64,000 bases of DNA from an uncultured Pelagibacteraceae bacterium (GCA_902524595.1 CABZDS010000001.1:124001-188000), one strand, 5' to 3'; positions 31,446 through 43,055 are shown, counted from the first letter of the stretch. Made by a program: numbers and translations. Notes: a model not told the origin generated them from the letters alone.

Positions 31446-31888
31446 TTAAGGCCAACATAGTTTTAGACAAAAAAATTTGGGAAAAAAAATTAAAAAAACC
31501 TGAAATTTACTTTAAAAAGAAATTAAACAAATTATCTAAATTTAGTACTTTTAAAAGTAAAAACCAGGAATTTACTGTAATGCTTACTAATAATAAAAAA
31601 ATGAAAGATTTAAATTCAAAATTTAGAAATAAAAATGTCTCAACGGACGTTCTTTCTTTTCCTTTAAAAGTTAAATTAAAAAATAAATTATATTTAGGAG
31701 ATATAGCACTTTCCTTTGAAATAATTAATAAAAGATCAAAATTATCTTCTTTTAATCATGAATTAGACAAAATGTGGATACATGGTTATTTACATCTTTT
31801 AGGACACGATCATAAAAAAAATAAAGATTATTATTTAATGAAGAAAAAAGAAAATTTAATATTTAAAAAATTGAATAAAATAAATTGA
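31442..31888 (+). CDS. ybeY: Endoribonuclease YbeY
   Basis: NVSTDVLSFPL, GDIALSFE, HGYLHLLGHDH. Confidence 0.95.
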   Translation: MIKANIVLDKKIWEKKLKKPEIYFKKKLNKLSKFSTFKSKNQEFTVMLTNNKKMKDLNSKFRNKNVSTDVLSFPLKVKLKNKLYLGDIALSFEIINKRSKLSSFNHELDKMWIHGYLHLLGHDHKKNKDYYLMKKKENLIFKKLNKIN

Positions 31889-33405
31889 GCTCTATTTTAG
31901 AAAATAAAGCGTACCTATTTTTAATATGCTTACTTTTAGGTATACTTACGTCTTTTAGTTTACCCCCATATAATTTAGTTTTTATTAACTTTTTAACACT
32001 TCCAGTATTACTTTACATATTAGTTAATTATGTAAATAAAAAAACCATTTCATTTTTTGTTGGTTGGATCTTTGGATTTGGTTATTTTATTTCAAACCTT
32101 TATTGGATTACAAATTCCTTGACTTTTGATGTAAATTTTAAAATTATCATTCCATTTGCATTAATAATAATCCCTCTATTTTTAGGAATATTTTACGGTT
32201 TAGTTACTTTTCTAAGCAATTTTTTTAATTTAAAAAATAAAATCTCATCAATTTTAATATTTTCAGTTATCTTTGGTGGAATTGAGATTCTAAGAAGTTT
32301 TATTTTTGGTGGCTTTCCTTGGAATTTAGTAGTTTTCAGTCTTTCAAGTAATTTATCTTCTTTGCAAATTTTAGCTTATGTAGGCACTTATTCATTAAAT
32401 TTATTATCAATAACTATATTTTTATTACCAATAATATTTTTTTTTAAATATAAAAGTTTAACCAAATTTTTAATTTTTAGCCTTAGTTTAATTTTAGTAG
32501 CAATCAATTTTTTATATGGAAACTTGATTATTAAAAATTTTGAAAAAAAAAAAAGTGAAAAATTAAGTTCTATTATTCGAGTTGTCTCACCGAATATACC
32601 AATTGAGAGATTTTTAACAAACCAAGATGTTGAGATAAATATCAATGAATTAATTAGTTTAAGCGATCCAGACAATTCTGAAAAAAAAATATTTATTTTT
32701 CCTGAGGGAATAATTACTAGTATTTATTTTAAAGATCTTAAATTATTTAAAAATATTTTTGAAAAAAAATTTAACAATAATCATAAAGTTATATTGGGAA
32801 TTAATAGCATTAAACAAAATAAAATTTTTAATTCCTTAGTAGTATTAAATAACGAGACTGAATTATTGTATAAATATAACAAGAATAAATTAGTTCCATT
32901 TGGAGAATTTTTACCTTTTGAAAATTTTTTTAAAAAATTAGGTTTAAAAAAAATTACTCAAGGATATCAATCATTTTCAGCTGATAATAAAAGGGAAATT
33001 TTGAATATTGATCAATTGAAGTTTATTCCACTTATTTGTTATGAAATTATATATTCTGGAAAAATTAATCCAAATAAAAAATATTATGATTTTATTTTAA
33101 ATATTTCTGAAGATGGGTGGTTTGGTAAATCTATTGGACCAACTCAACATTTATCTCATTCGATATTTAGATCAATTGAGGAAGGTAAAAATGTTATTAG
33201 GTCAACCAATAATGGAGTATCTGCCTTTATTAACCCTAAAGGCCAAATTATAAAACAATTAAGTGAAAAAGGATACTTTGATGTTAATGAGTTCAAACAT
33301 GTTGATAAAACCTATTTTGCTAAACACGGTAATAAGATCTTCTTTTATTTTGTTCTAATTTATATTACTTTTACAATTATTTTAAAAATTAGAGAGAATA
33401 AATGA
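31885..33405 (+). CDS. lnt: Apolipoprotein N-acyltransferase
   Basis: [37 protein letters not shown]. Confidence 0.93.
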   Translation: MSSILENKAYLFLICLLLGILTSFSLPPYNLVFINFLTLPVLLYILVNYVNKKTISFFVGWIFGFGYFISNLYWITNSLTFDVNFKIIIPFALIIIPLFLGIFYGLVTFLSNFFNLKNKISSILIFSVIFGGIEILRSFIFGGFPWNLVVFSLSSNLSSLQILAYVGTYSLNLLSITIFLLPIIFFFKYKSLTKFLIFSLSLILVAINFLYGNLIIKNFEKKKSEKLSSIIRVVSPNIPIERFLTNQDVEININELISLSDPDNSEKKIFIFPEGIITSIYFKDLKLFKNIFEKKFNNNHKVILGINSIKQNKIFNSLVVLNNETELLYKYNKNKLVPFGEFLPFENFFKKLGLKKITQGYQSFSADNKREILNIDQLKFIPLICYEIIYSGKINPNKKYYDFILNISEDGWFGKSIGPTQHLSHSIFRSIEEGKNVIRSTNNGVSAFINPKGQIIKQLSEKGYFDVNEFKHVDKTYFAKHGNKIFFYFVLIYITFTIILKIRENK

Positions 33406-34565
33406 AAAAAGATTACTTATTTACTAGCGAGTCTGTATCCGAAGGACACCCGGACAAAGTATGTGATAGAATTTCAGATATGGTTGTAGATACTTATTTG
33501 GCAGCCGAACCTCAATCAAGAGTTGCTTGCGAAACTTTAACAACAACCAACAAAGTTGTCTTAGCTGGTGAAGTAAGAGGTCCAGAAATTAAAAAAGAGG
33601 ATTTAATTGAAAAAGTCAGGCATTGCATAAAGGACATAGGTTATGATCAAGAAGGGTTTACCTGGAAAGAAGCAACATCAATCGAAAGTCATTTACATGC
33701 CCAATCTGCTGATATAGCTATGGGTGTAGACTCCGATGGTAATAAAGATGAAGGTGCGGGTGACCAAGGAATTATGTTTGGTTATGCATGTAATGAAACA
33801 GACTTACTTATGCCAGCTCCAATACATTACTCTCATAAGATATTAAGACTTATGGCAGAGGATAGAAAATCTGGTAAATTAAAAAATATAGAACCAGACT
33901 CAAAAAGCCAAATTACAATTGAATATAAAGATGGAAGACCATCATCAGTAAAATCTGTAGTTATATCGACACAACACTCTCCAGATGTAAATCAGTCTCA
34001 AGTTAGAGAATTGGTTAAACCTTACATTGAAAGATCAATACCAAAAGAATTAATTAACTCATTAGATGAAAATGAAATTTATGTTAATCCGACAGGAAAT
34101 TTTGTCATTGGAGGTCCTGATGGAGATAGTGGTTTAACCGGTAGAAAAATAATAGTTGATACTTACGGTGGTGCAGCTCCACATGGTGGTGGTGCGTTCT
34201 CCGGAAAAGACCCAACAAAAGTTGATAGATCTGCTGCATATGCATCTCGATATTTAGCAAAAAATGTTGTTGCTTCTAAAATTGCAGACAAATGTTTAAT
34301 TCAACTTGCATATGCAATTGGTGTTTCAAAGCCATTATCTATTTATGTTGATTTATTTGATAATGATGAAGAAAAAAATAGACATGTGGAAAATATTATT
34401 AATAAAAATTTTGATTTAAGTCCAAGAGGTATTAGAGAAATGTTAAGTTTAAATAAACCAATTTATGAAAAAACAGCAGCTTATGGTCATTTCGGAAGAA
34501 CTCCAGACGAGGCAGGTTCATTTTCATGGGAAAAAACAGATAAATCGGACTTATTTAATAATTAA
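33402..34565 (+). CDS. metK: S-adenosylmethionine synthetase
   Basis: [57 protein letters not shown]. Confidence 0.98.
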   Translation: MKKDYLFTSESVSEGHPDKVCDRISDMVVDTYLAAEPQSRVACETLTTTNKVVLAGEVRGPEIKKEDLIEKVRHCIKDIGYDQEGFTWKEATSIESHLHAQSADIAMGVDSDGNKDEGAGDQGIMFGYACNETDLLMPAPIHYSHKILRLMAEDRKSGKLKNIEPDSKSQITIEYKDGRPSSVKSVVISTQHSPDVNQSQVRELVKPYIERSIPKELINSLDENEIYVNPTGNFVIGGPDGDSGLTGRKIIVDTYGGAAPHGGGAFSGKDPTKVDRSAAYASRYLAKNVVASKIADKCLIQLAYAIGVSKPLSIYVDLFDNDEEKNRHVENIINKNFDLSPRGIREMLSLNKPIYEKTAAYGHFGRTPDEAGSFSWEKTDKSDLFNN

Positions 34566-34571
34566 ATAAAG

Positions 34572-34599
34572 TTGAATATTAAAAAAAAATAAATATATT
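34572..34599 (+). promoter_or_regulatory. Candidate promoter upstream of the nusA leader hairpin
   Basis: TTGAAT (34572-34577), 16-bp spacer, TATATT (34594-34599); weak because local DNA is AT-rich. Confidence 0.35.
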
Positions 34600-34622
34600 C
34601 CAATAATATTATTGAAATTTCT

Positions 34623-34648
34623 AAATGGGCCTCGGCCCATTTTTTTTT
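34623..34648 (+). terminator. Intrinsic terminator / possible attenuator ahead of nusA
   Basis: AAATGGGC-CTCG-GCCCATTT followed by a T run; 13 bp before the nusA ATG. Confidence 0.87.
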
Positions 34649-34660
34649 AGGGTAAGAAAA

Positions 34661-36214
34661 ATGTTAAATAGAAGAGCTGATAAATTAGAGTTGATAAGAA
34701 TAGCTGAAGCAGTGGCATTAGAGAAATCTATTGATAAAGAATTAATTATTGGATCAATGGAAAATGGTATTGCAAAAGCAGCAAAATCTAAATTTGGATC
34801 TGAAAATGAAATCAAAGTTGAAATTGACAGGGATAGTGGAGATATAGGAATATTTAGAAAATTAGTAATAGTTGAAAATCCTGAAAATTCAAACCTAGAG
34901 ATAACTCTTCAAGATGCAATTAAACTCAATGAAAATAATGAAGGAAAAGAAATAGGAGATGAAGTTCTTCAGCCATTACCATCATTTGATTTTGGTAGAA
35001 TAGCTGCACAAACTGCAAAACAAGTAATTAGTTACAACGTAAGAGAGGCAGAAAGAGAAAGACAGTATAACGATTTTAAAGATAAAATTGATACTATTTT
35101 GAGTGGAATAGTAAAAAGATTAGAGTTTGGAAATGTTATTGTAGATTTGGGAAGAACAGAAGCAATAATTCAAAAAAATGAAATGATCCCAAGAGAAAAT
35201 ATCAAAGCGGGAGATAGAATAAAAGCATATTGTTTGGATGTAAGAAGAGAACCAAGAGGACAGCAAATATTTCTTTCAAGAGCACACCCTAAATTTATGG
35301 AAAAATTATTTATTCAGGAAGTACCAGAAATTTATGATGGATTAATAGAAATTAAATCCTCCTCTAGGGACCCTGGTAGTAGAGCAAAGATTTGTGTTAA
35401 AGCAATAGATACATCATTAGATCCAGTAGGTGCGTGTGTAGGCATGAGGGGAAGCAGGGTTCAAGCTGTAGTTAACGAATTACAGGGTGAAAAAATTGAT
35501 ATAGTGAATTGGTCAGAAGACCCAGCAGTTATTGTTGCAAATGCACTTTCGCCTGCAGAAGTTCAAAGAGTAAATGTAGATGAAGATGCAAGGAAACTTG
35601 ATGTAATCTTAACTGAAGAGAATTTAAGCAAAGCTATTGGTAGAAGAGGTCAAAATGTTAGATTAGCGACAAAATTAATGAACTATGAAATAAACATTAT
35701 GACAGATCAAGAAGATTCTGAGAGAAGACAAATTGAATTTAAGGAAAAAACAGATAACTTTGTAAAAAATCTAGAATTGGATGAAACCTTGGGTCAGTTA
35801 TTAGTAGCAGAGGGATTTTCATCAATTGATGACATAAAAGATAGCAATCCAGAAGCATTAATGAAAATCGAGGGGATAGAGGAAGAAACGGCAAAAGAAT
35901 TAATTGAAAGAGCAGAAGAATTTTATCAAAAAGATCAAGAGGAAATTGCAAATAGAATAAAAAATCTAGGTCTAGAAAATGCCCTAATTAATCATAAAGG
36001 TTTAACCCCGGGAATGTTAGTTACACTTGGAGAACAAAAAATACTAACATTAAATGATTTTGCAGATTTAGCATCCGACGAATTAACTGGTGGATATGAT
36101 GTTGTTAAAGGGGAAAGAGTAAGAATTAAAGGATATTTAGAGGATTTTGCACTTTCAAAAAAAGAGGCAGATGATTTAATTATGTCAGCAAGAGATATTA
36201 TCTATCAAGATTGA
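34661..36214 (+). CDS. nusA: Transcription termination/antitermination protein NusA
   Basis: MLNRRADKLELIRIAEAVALEKSIDKELIIGSMENGIAKAAK; S1/KH motifs, VGMRGSRVQAVVNELQGEKIDIV. ORF track start at 34625 reads through the terminator hairpin and is rejected. Confidence 0.96.
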   Translation: MLNRRADKLELIRIAEAVALEKSIDKELIIGSMENGIAKAAKSKFGSENEIKVEIDRDSGDIGIFRKLVIVENPENSNLEITLQDAIKLNENNEGKEIGDEVLQPLPSFDFGRIAAQTAKQVISYNVREAERERQYNDFKDKIDTILSGIVKRLEFGNVIVDLGRTEAIIQKNEMIPRENIKAGDRIKAYCLDVRREPRGQQIFLSRAHPKFMEKLFIQEVPEIYDGLIEIKSSSRDPGSRAKICVKAIDTSLDPVGACVGMRGSRVQAVVNELQGEKIDIVNWSEDPAVIVANALSPAEVQRVNVDEDARKLDVILTEENLSKAIGRRGQNVRLATKLMNYEINIMTDQEDSERRQIEFKEKTDNFVKNLELDETLGQLLVAEGFSSIDDIKDSNPEALMKIEGIEEETAKELIERAEEFYQKDQEEIANRIKNLGLENALINHKGLTPGMLVTLGEQKILTLNDFADLASDELTGGYDVVKGERVRIKGYLEDFALSKKEADDLIMSARDIIYQD

Positions 36215-36224
36215 GAGATGAATA

Positions 36225-38444
36225 ATGGAAAAAAAAAAATTAAAGTTATCAATTTCAGGAGCATCCAAAAAAACAATTAGTAGTATAGAGCAAGCTAAAT
36301 CTCAGTCAAAAAATACTGTTGTAATAGAAAAGAGATCACCCAGATTTTCTGGAAAACCAAATTTTTCAAGAGGCAATAAATCTAGTGAAATTAAATCACA
36401 AAGTACTTTTGTACCAAAAAAAACAAATTTTTCTAAACCACCATCGCCAATAACTTCTGATTTTGAAAGACGAAAACTAGCTGAACAAAGAGCAACAAGA
36501 AGATTAAAAGGTGAAAATGTTCAAAAGGAAAGTAAAACAAATAAATTAGTAGGCAAAAGAAGAGAATTAAAACTTACAATTTCCAGAGCATTAAGTGAAG
36601 ATGAAATTGGAATAAGATCAAGAAGCTTGGCCTCTTTAAAAAGAGCAAAGCAAAAAGAAAACAGGTTATTAAATAAGCAGGATTCAAAAGACAATTTTAA
36701 ACCTGTTAAAAGAGATATTAATATTCCTGAGGTAATTACTATAAGAGAATTAGCTAATAGAATGGCCGAACAATCAAGTAGTATAATCAAACATTTGATG
36801 GGTATGGGTGTAACAGTTACAATTAATCATACAATTGATGCAGACACAGCAGAATATTTAGTAAAAGAATTTGGACATAATCCTGTTAAGGAAGCAAAAG
36901 CAGAAGAAATTTTAGATAAAATCAAAGAGATAAAAACAAAAAATTTAAAAAGTAGAGCTCCTATAGTTACAGTAATGGGCCATGTAGATCATGGTAAGAC
37001 TTCTGTATTAGATGTGCTAAGAAAGGCCGATGTTGTTTCTGGTGAATTTGGTGGGATTACTCAACATATTGGAGCTTATCAAATCTCTCATAATGAAAAT
37101 AAATTAACTTTTATAGATACCCCTGGTCATGCAGCATTCACAGAAATGCGAGCAAGAGGTTCAAAATTGACAGATATAGTAATTCTAGTTGTTGCTGCAG
37201 ATGACGGAGTAAAGCCTCAAACAATAGAGTCAATAAAACATGCAAAAGCTGCCAAAGTACCTATTGTTGTTGCAATAAACAAATGTGATCTTCCAGAGGC
37301 CGATCCCCAAAAAATTAAAAATCAGCTTTTAGAATACGAGCTTATAGCAGAAGACTTATCTGGTGATACATTAATGGTAGAAATTTCAACAAAAACAAAA
37401 CAAAATTTAGATAAGTTAGTTGAGAGCGTAATCTTGCAAGCAGAAATATTAGATTTAAAAACAGACTTTGATACTGATGCAAAAGGTATTGTTTTAGAAT
37501 CTAAAATTGATACTGGAAGAGGACCAATTGCGAATGTAATAATTACTGCCGGAACTTTAAATAAGGGAGATTATTTTGTTAGTGGTTCAAAATGGGGAAA
37601 AGTAAGAGCGATAATTAATGATAGAGGAGTTCAGATTGATCGTGCAGTGCCAGCGACACCGATTGAAATATTGGGTATAAATGGAGCAGCAAAATCTGGA
37701 GACGATTTTATAGTATTAAAGAGTGAAAAAGAAGCCAAATCACTTTGCGATGGAAGAATACAACAAGCTAAAGAGAACAAAAATCCATTATCTTTTGTAA
37801 CTCAAGACTCCGCATTTAAAGATTCTTCATCTGAAGAGTTAAATATAATAATAAAATCAGATGTGCATGGTTCTTCAGAAGCAATTAAAAATGCAATAAA
37901 TCTTATTAAACATGATGAAGTCAAACCAAAGATACTTTTATCAGATATTGGAATGGTAACAGAAACGGATGTAACTTTGGCTAAAGCATCTAATGCTGTA
38001 ATTATTGCTTTTAATGTAAAACCTAGCAAAGAAGCTAAAAAAAGAGCTGAAATAGAAAAAATTTCTATTTCAAATTTTAATATAATTTATGAAGTTTTAG
38101 ACTTCATAAAAAACAAGATGTCTGGCCTATTAACACCAGAGGTGGATGAGAAAATTACTGGAATAGCAGAAATTCTTGAAATATTTAAAGTTTCAAAAGT
38201 TGGAAAAGTTGCGGGCTCAAAAGTAACTGATGGAGAAATTACCCAGGACTCTAATGCAAGAGTTATTAGAGATGGTACTATAATATTTAATGGAAAAATA
38301 GGTTCAATATTTAGAGAAAAAAATCAAACTAAACAGGTATCTGCTGGATTAGAATGTGGAATAACATTAAAGGATTTTGTTGATTTTCAGAAAAATGATG
38401 TAATTGAAGTGTATAATTCGACAATAATAGAAAGAACAATATAA
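36225..38444 (+). CDS. infB: Translation initiation factor IF-2
   Basis: APIVTVMGHVDHGKTSVLDVLR, FIDTPGHAAFTEMRARG, NKCDLP. Confidence 0.98.
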   Translation: MEKKKLKLSISGASKKTISSIEQAKSQSKNTVVIEKRSPRFSGKPNFSRGNKSSEIKSQSTFVPKKTNFSKPPSPITSDFERRKLAEQRATRRLKGENVQKESKTNKLVGKRRELKLTISRALSEDEIGIRSRSLASLKRAKQKENRLLNKQDSKDNFKPVKRDINIPEVITIRELANRMAEQSSSIIKHLMGMGVTVTINHTIDADTAEYLVKEFGHNPVKEAKAEEILDKIKEIKTKNLKSRAPIVTVMGHVDHGKTSVLDVLRKADVVSGEFGGITQHIGAYQISHNENKLTFIDTPGHAAFTEMRARGSKLTDIVILVVAADDGVKPQTIESIKHAKAAKVPIVVAINKCDLPEADPQKIKNQLLEYELIAEDLSGDTLMVEISTKTKQNLDKLVESVILQAEILDLKTDFDTDAKGIVLESKIDTGRGPIANVIITAGTLNKGDYFVSGSKWGKVRAIINDRGVQIDRAVPATPIEILGINGAAKSGDDFIVLKSEKEAKSLCDGRIQQAKENKNPLSFVTQDSAFKDSSSEELNIIIKSDVHGSSEAIKNAINLIKHDEVKPKILLSDIGMVTETDVTLAKASNAVIIAFNVKPSKEAKKRAEIEKISISNFNIIYEVLDFIKNKMSGLLTPEVDEKITGIAEILEIFKVSKVGKVAGSKVTDGEITQDSNARVIRDGTIIFNGKIGSIFREKNQTKQVSAGLECGITLKDFVDFQKNDVIEVYNSTIIERTI

Positions 38445-38809
38445 TGACTAACCTAGGAAAACCAGTTACACAGAGACAGCTAAGAGTTGGAGAAATGATA
38501 AAACAAGCTCTAGGAATGTTATTTATCAGAGATGAAGCAAAGCTTCCGAATTTATCTACTAAGGAAATAACTGTAACCGAAGTTAGAATGTCTCCTGATT
38601 TAAAAACTGCAAAAATTTTTGTAATGCCTTTAGGCGGTAAAGACGCTGAAGAAGTTGTTACTAAATTAAAAGAATTTTCATTTGTAATAAGAAAAGTCTT
38701 ATCAAAAAAGATAGTAATGAAATTTTTACCAAAACTATTTTTTGTAAAAGACGATTCCTTTGATTATGCAGAAAAAATTGAAAATTTAATAAAACAAACA
38801 AATAAATAA
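38444..38809 (+). CDS. rbfA: Ribosome-binding factor A
   Basis: QRQLRVGEMIKQAL, EITVTEVRMSPDLKTAKIFVMPL. Confidence 0.94.
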   Translation: MTNLGKPVTQRQLRVGEMIKQALGMLFIRDEAKLPNLSTKEITVTEVRMSPDLKTAKIFVMPLGGKDAEEVVTKLKEFSFVIRKVLSKKIVMKFLPKLFFVKDDSFDYAEKIENLIKQTNK

Positions 38810-38819
38810 GGAAAAGAAA

Positions 38820-39068
38820 ATGGTAAATAAAGTAAAAGAACTAGCAATCCACGAAAAGGACACAGGTTCTTCAGAAGTTCAAGTTGCGCAATTAACAGAT
38901 AAAATTGAGAACTTGTCAAAACATATTAAACAGTTCAAAAAAGATAAACACTCATCTGTTGGACTTTTAAGAGCAGTAAATAGAAGAAAAAAATTATTAG
39001 ACTATTTAAAGAAAAATAAAATGGAGTCTTATAAAGAAGTAATATCAAAATTAAATTTAAGGAAATAA
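38820..39068 (+). CDS. rpsO: 30S ribosomal protein S15
   Basis: HEKDTGSSEVQVAQLTDKIENLSKHIKQFKKDKHSSVGLLRAVNRRKKLLDYLKK. Confidence 0.97.
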   Translation: MVNKVKELAIHEKDTGSSEVQVAQLTDKIENLSKHIKQFKKDKHSSVGLLRAVNRRKKLLDYLKKNKMESYKEVISKLNLRK

Positions 39069-41141
39069 ATGTTTAAAATTGTTAAGAAAGAAATAGAAGT
39101 CGCAGGGAAAAAGATTAGTTTAGAAACAGGTAAAATAGCAAGACAAGCAGATGGTGCAATTGTAGCTCAATGTGGAGAAACAGTAGTTTTAGCAACAGCT
39201 GTCGGAGCTAAAAAAGTTAATCCAGATATGGATTATTTTCCTTTGTCAGTAAATTATCAAGAAAAATATTACGCAGCAGGTAAAATTCCAGGTGGATATT
39301 TTAAGAGAGAAGCAAGACCAACAGATAGCGAAACATTAATTTCAAGATTAATTGACAGACCTATCAGACCATTGTTCCCAGATGAATTTAAAAATGAGGT
39401 TCAGGTTCTACCAACAGTGATATCATATGATAAAGAAAATGAAGCAGATATTTTATCAATTATTGCTTCATCAGCTGCCTTAGCAATTTCAGGAATGCCA
39501 TTTTTGGGCCCTGTCGGTGCGTCTAGAGTTGGCTTTATTAAAGGGGAATATACTCTTAACCCCACAAAAGCAGAACTTAAAGATTCAAAACTTGATCTTG
39601 TAGTAGCAGGAACAAAAGATGCAGTTTTAATGGTTGAGTCCGAGGCAAGTGGTTTAACTGAAGAGGAAATGCTAAATGCTGTTAAGTTTGGTCACGAAGG
39701 GTTTGTTCCAGTAATTGAAATGATAGAGGAACTAGCCAAAGAATGCAAAAAAACTGATTGGATAATTGAAAAAAAAGATATTTCAGAAGTAAAAAGTAAA
39801 TTGGAAAGCGAATTTACGGAGGGACTTAAAAAAGCATTTTCAATAAAAGATAAACAAGAAAGATCAAATTTAATTTCTGAGATAACTGATAAAGCAAAGA
39901 AGCTATATGAAGAAGACGAAAATTATACAGATCTTGATGTAAATTCTGAACTTAAAAATTTAGAGAAGAGAATTGTGAGAACAGATATTCTAAAAAATAA
40001 AAATAGAATTGATGGTAGAGGTCTTGCAGATGTTAGACCAATCATGTGTGAAGTTGGAATTCTTCCAAGAGTACATGGCTCTGCCTTGTTTACTAGAGGA
40101 GAAACTCAAGCAATAGTTACAACTACACTTGGAACATCGGATGATGAACAGAAAATTGAAAGTCTTGAAGGGTTACAAAAAGAAAGATTTATGCTTCATT
40201 ATAATTTTCCACCTTTCTCAGTAGGGGAAACTGGTAGAATAGGAACCGGCAGAAGAGAAATTGGTCATGGAAAATTAGCTTGGAGAGCAATAAATTCATC
40301 TTTGCCTTCAAAGGAAAGTTTTCCATACACATTTAGAATTGTTTCAGAAATAACAGAGTCAAATGGTTCGTCATCAATGGCAACTGTTTGTGGTGCCTCT
40401 TTAGCACTGATGGATGCAGGTGTGCCAATTAAAGAGCCAGTTGCTGGTATTGCAATGGGATTAATTAAAGAAGGAGAAGAATTTAGTGTTCTTTCAGATA
40501 TCCTGGGAGATGAAGATCATTTGGGTGATATGGACTTTAAAGTTGCAGGAACTAAAGACGGCATAACATCGCTTCAAATGGATATTAAAATCACAGGAAT
40601 AACATTTGAAATTATGGAGCAAGCTCTAAAACAGGCAAAAGATGGAAGAATTCACATCTTAGGTGAAATGAATAAAGCTTTATCCAAATCAAGGGAAGAT
40701 GTTGGAAAACATACACCTAAAATGGAAAAAATCTCTGTGGACAAAAAAGATATTGCCACAGTCATTGGAAAAGGCGGTGCAACTATAAGAGAAATAGTTG
40801 AACTATCAGGTGCAAAAGTTGACATCAATGACGAAGGTGAAGTAACAGTGGCTGCTCCAGATGAAGAATCTAGGAATAAAGCTATGCAGATGATAAAAGA
40901 TTTAACGGCTAAAGCTGAACTCAATAAAATTTATAATGGTAAAGTAATGAAAATTATGGAGTTTGGTGCATTTGTTAATTTCCTAGGAAAACAAGATGGG
41001 CTTGTTCACATATCAGAGCTTGCTGATAAGAGAGTCGGCAAGGTAACTGATGTCGTGAAAGAAGGTGATGAAGTTAAAGTTAAAGTAATCGGCTTTGATA
41101 GAGGAAAAGTTAAGTTATCAATTAAACAAGCTGCAATATAA
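39069..41141 (+). CDS. pnp: Polyribonucleotide nucleotidyltransferase
   Basis: [33 protein letters not shown] and S1 C-terminal domains. Confidence 0.98.
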   Translation: MFKIVKKEIEVAGKKISLETGKIARQADGAIVAQCGETVVLATAVGAKKVNPDMDYFPLSVNYQEKYYAAGKIPGGYFKREARPTDSETLISRLIDRPIRPLFPDEFKNEVQVLPTVISYDKENEADILSIIASSAALAISGMPFLGPVGASRVGFIKGEYTLNPTKAELKDSKLDLVVAGTKDAVLMVESEASGLTEEEMLNAVKFGHEGFVPVIEMIEELAKECKKTDWIIEKKDISEVKSKLESEFTEGLKKAFSIKDKQERSNLISEITDKAKKLYEEDENYTDLDVNSELKNLEKRIVRTDILKNKNRIDGRGLADVRPIMCEVGILPRVHGSALFTRGETQAIVTTTLGTSDDEQKIESLEGLQKERFMLHYNFPPFSVGETGRIGTGRREIGHGKLAWRAINSSLPSKESFPYTFRIVSEITESNGSSSMATVCGASLALMDAGVPIKEPVAGIAMGLIKEGEEFSVLSDILGDEDHLGDMDFKVAGTKDGITSLQMDIKITGITFEIMEQALKQAKDGRIHILGEMNKALSKSREDVGKHTPKMEKISVDKKDIATVIGKGGATIREIVELSGAKVDINDEGEVTVAAPDEESRNKAMQMIKDLTAKAELNKIYNGKVMKIMEFGAFVNFLGKQDGLVHISELADKRVGKVTDVVKEGDEVKVKVIGFDRGKVKLSIKQAAI

Positions 41142-41156
41142 ATTTATAGGAGAAAT

Positions 41157-41519
41157 ATGAAAAAATTTGATGATTTGATGAGTGTGAGTAATGAAATAGA
41201 AAATATTAGCGCCAGTGATGCAAAAGAAAAGTTAAATGACTCAAATGTTCAATTTATCGATGTCAGAGATAAAGAAAGCTTTTCAAAAGGAACGATCGGT
41301 AATGCAATTCACTTGGATAGGGGATTACTAGAATTTTATTTAGCAGAAGGCAGTCCTATAGAAAATGATATGTTTAAAAATAATCCTGATAAAGAATATG
41401 TAGTTTTTTGTGGTGTTGGAGGACAAGGAACATTAGCAACCAAAACCATGAAAGACATGGGGGTTAAAAATGTTAAAAATATCATTGGTGGAATAAAAGA
41501 GTGGGAAAAGATTAAGTAA
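41157..41519 (+). CDS. Rhodanese-like domain protein
   Basis: QFIDVRDKESFSKGTIGNAIHL, VVFCGVGGQGTLATKTMKDMGV, IIGGIKEW. Confidence 0.9.
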   Translation: MKKFDDLMSVSNEIENISASDAKEKLNDSNVQFIDVRDKESFSKGTIGNAIHLDRGLLEFYLAEGSPIENDMFKNNPDKEYVVFCGVGGQGTLATKTMKDMGVKNVKNIIGGIKEWEKIK

Positions 41520-41546
41520 TAAATTAAGCAAATAAATTATTAAAAA

Positions 41547-41678
41547 ATGAAACTTTTTAAAAACTTTAACATCATACTTCTAAAAAAAAAATATGGAATG
41601 CATTTGTTATTTTATGGCTTTACAATTTTTTTTATTAGAAGTTTAGTTTGCTTATTATTTAAAAATGCTAGTGACTAA
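41547..41678 (+). CDS. 43-aa single-TM micro-protein (not in ORF track)
   Basis: MKLFKNFNIILLKKKYGMHLLFYGFTIFFIRSLVCLLFKNASD; 5 bp before the MBL gene; resembles the peptide at 43056-43205. Confidence 0.55.
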   Translation: MKLFKNFNIILLKKKYGMHLLFYGFTIFFIRSLVCLLFKNASD

Positions 41679-41683
41679 TTCAA

Positions 41684-43048
41684 ATGCATTATAATCCTGA
41701 ATATATTTCATTAATCAATCACGCATCTATTTTTTTAGAAAACCAGAATAAAGAAAATATATTATCTGATCCTTGGTTTGAAGGCGAAATATTCAACAAA
41801 GGATGGAGACTAATTTATCAAAATAAAGAAAATGATATAAAAAAGATATTACATAAAACAAAATATATATATCTTTCACATGAACACCCTGATCATTTTT
41901 CTGTGAGCTTTTTTCGTAAATACTATAAATTATTAAAAAAAAAAAATATTAAGATTTTATTTCAGGAAACTAGTGATAAAAGGCTACAAAAATTTTTAGA
42001 AAAAAAATTTGGTCTCGAGTTTAAGATATTAAAAGATAGTTTTTATTCCAAACAAAAAGATTTAAATAGTAAATTAACTCTTTTCAAAAATAGTTATATA
42101 GACTCATCTTTAGTTTATGAAACTAGAAACTATTATCACATAAATTTTAATGATTGTAATTTTGAAGATGAAGAATTAGTTCTAATAAAAAAAAAATTAA
42201 ATAATACTAGTAAAAAAAGAATACTTTACATACAATTTTCTTATGCCGCGCATCGATCAAACAAAGATTGGCTAAAAGAAGCAGCTAAATATAAATTAAA
42301 CAATATTATACAAATTTATAAAAAACTTGAAATTGACTTGGTAATACCTTTTGCAAGTTTCATAACTTTTTCTAACAGGGAAAATCAAAATTTAAATCAC
42401 TTTAAAAATAACTGTCATAAAACTTCGTCATTTCTACTGAAACATAATGTTAAACATTGTTTCTTAAATCCCTTAATTCAAAAAGTAAATATAGAAAAAT
42501 TAATTAGTAAAAACCAATATAGATCAAAAATTAATACTTTATCAGTATCATTTTGGGACAAAAGGTTTAAAGACAACATAAAAAAATTCTCTCCAGTGGA
42601 TATTAAGAAAATTGATGAAATTACAATTAATAATTTTCTAGATAGAATAAAGACTAAAAATTCAATAATTTTAATGCGCATAATAAGATTTTTGACAATT
42701 AAGTATTTATTTGGCGATTGCATAATTTATTTGAGTGATACTAGACAAACTTACAAAATTAATTTTTATTCTATTTCAAGGATACAAAATAAAAATAAAG
42801 CTTCGTTGCATATGAAATCAGAAGTTTTATATTTTATGCTTAAAGAAGTTTATGGAGTAGATACATTAATTGTAAATGGAAGATTTAAAGAAATGAAATC
42901 TAATGCATTTCAAAAGTTAATATTAGCTCTAGGATTTACGATAATAAATCAATCTGACTACGGTATCAATTTTAGAACTTTATTAAATAAATTCTTTATT
43001 AAAAAACTATCTTTTGCTTTGACTAAAGTTTTGAGCAAAAATTCATAA
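41684..43048 (+). CDS. MBL-fold metallo-hydrolase
   Basis: INHASIFLE...ILSDPWFEGEIFNKGWRL...YIYLSHEHPDHFS: HxHxDH metal motif. Confidence 0.85.
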   Translation: MHYNPEYISLINHASIFLENQNKENILSDPWFEGEIFNKGWRLIYQNKENDIKKILHKTKYIYLSHEHPDHFSVSFFRKYYKLLKKKNIKILFQETSDKRLQKFLEKKFGLEFKILKDSFYSKQKDLNSKLTLFKNSYIDSSLVYETRNYYHINFNDCNFEDEELVLIKKKLNNTSKKRILYIQFSYAAHRSNKDWLKEAAKYKLNNIIQIYKKLEIDLVIPFASFITFSNRENQNLNHFKNNCHKTSSFLLKHNVKHCFLNPLIQKVNIEKLISKNQYRSKINTLSVSFWDKRFKDNIKKFSPVDIKKIDEITINNFLDRIKTKNSIILMRIIRFLTIKYLFGDCIIYLSDTRQTYKINFYSISRIQNKNKASLHMKSEVLYFMLKEVYGVDTLIVNGRFKEMKSNAFQKLILALGFTIINQSDYGINFRTLLNKFFIKKLSFALTKVLSKNS

Positions 43049-43055
43049 TAAAATA

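Noticed and set aside
34625-34660. N-terminal extension MGLGPFFFRVRK of the NusA ORF
   Set aside because: It is the translation of the terminator hairpin and T tract; real NusA homology starts at MLNRRADKLELIRIAEAVA (34661).
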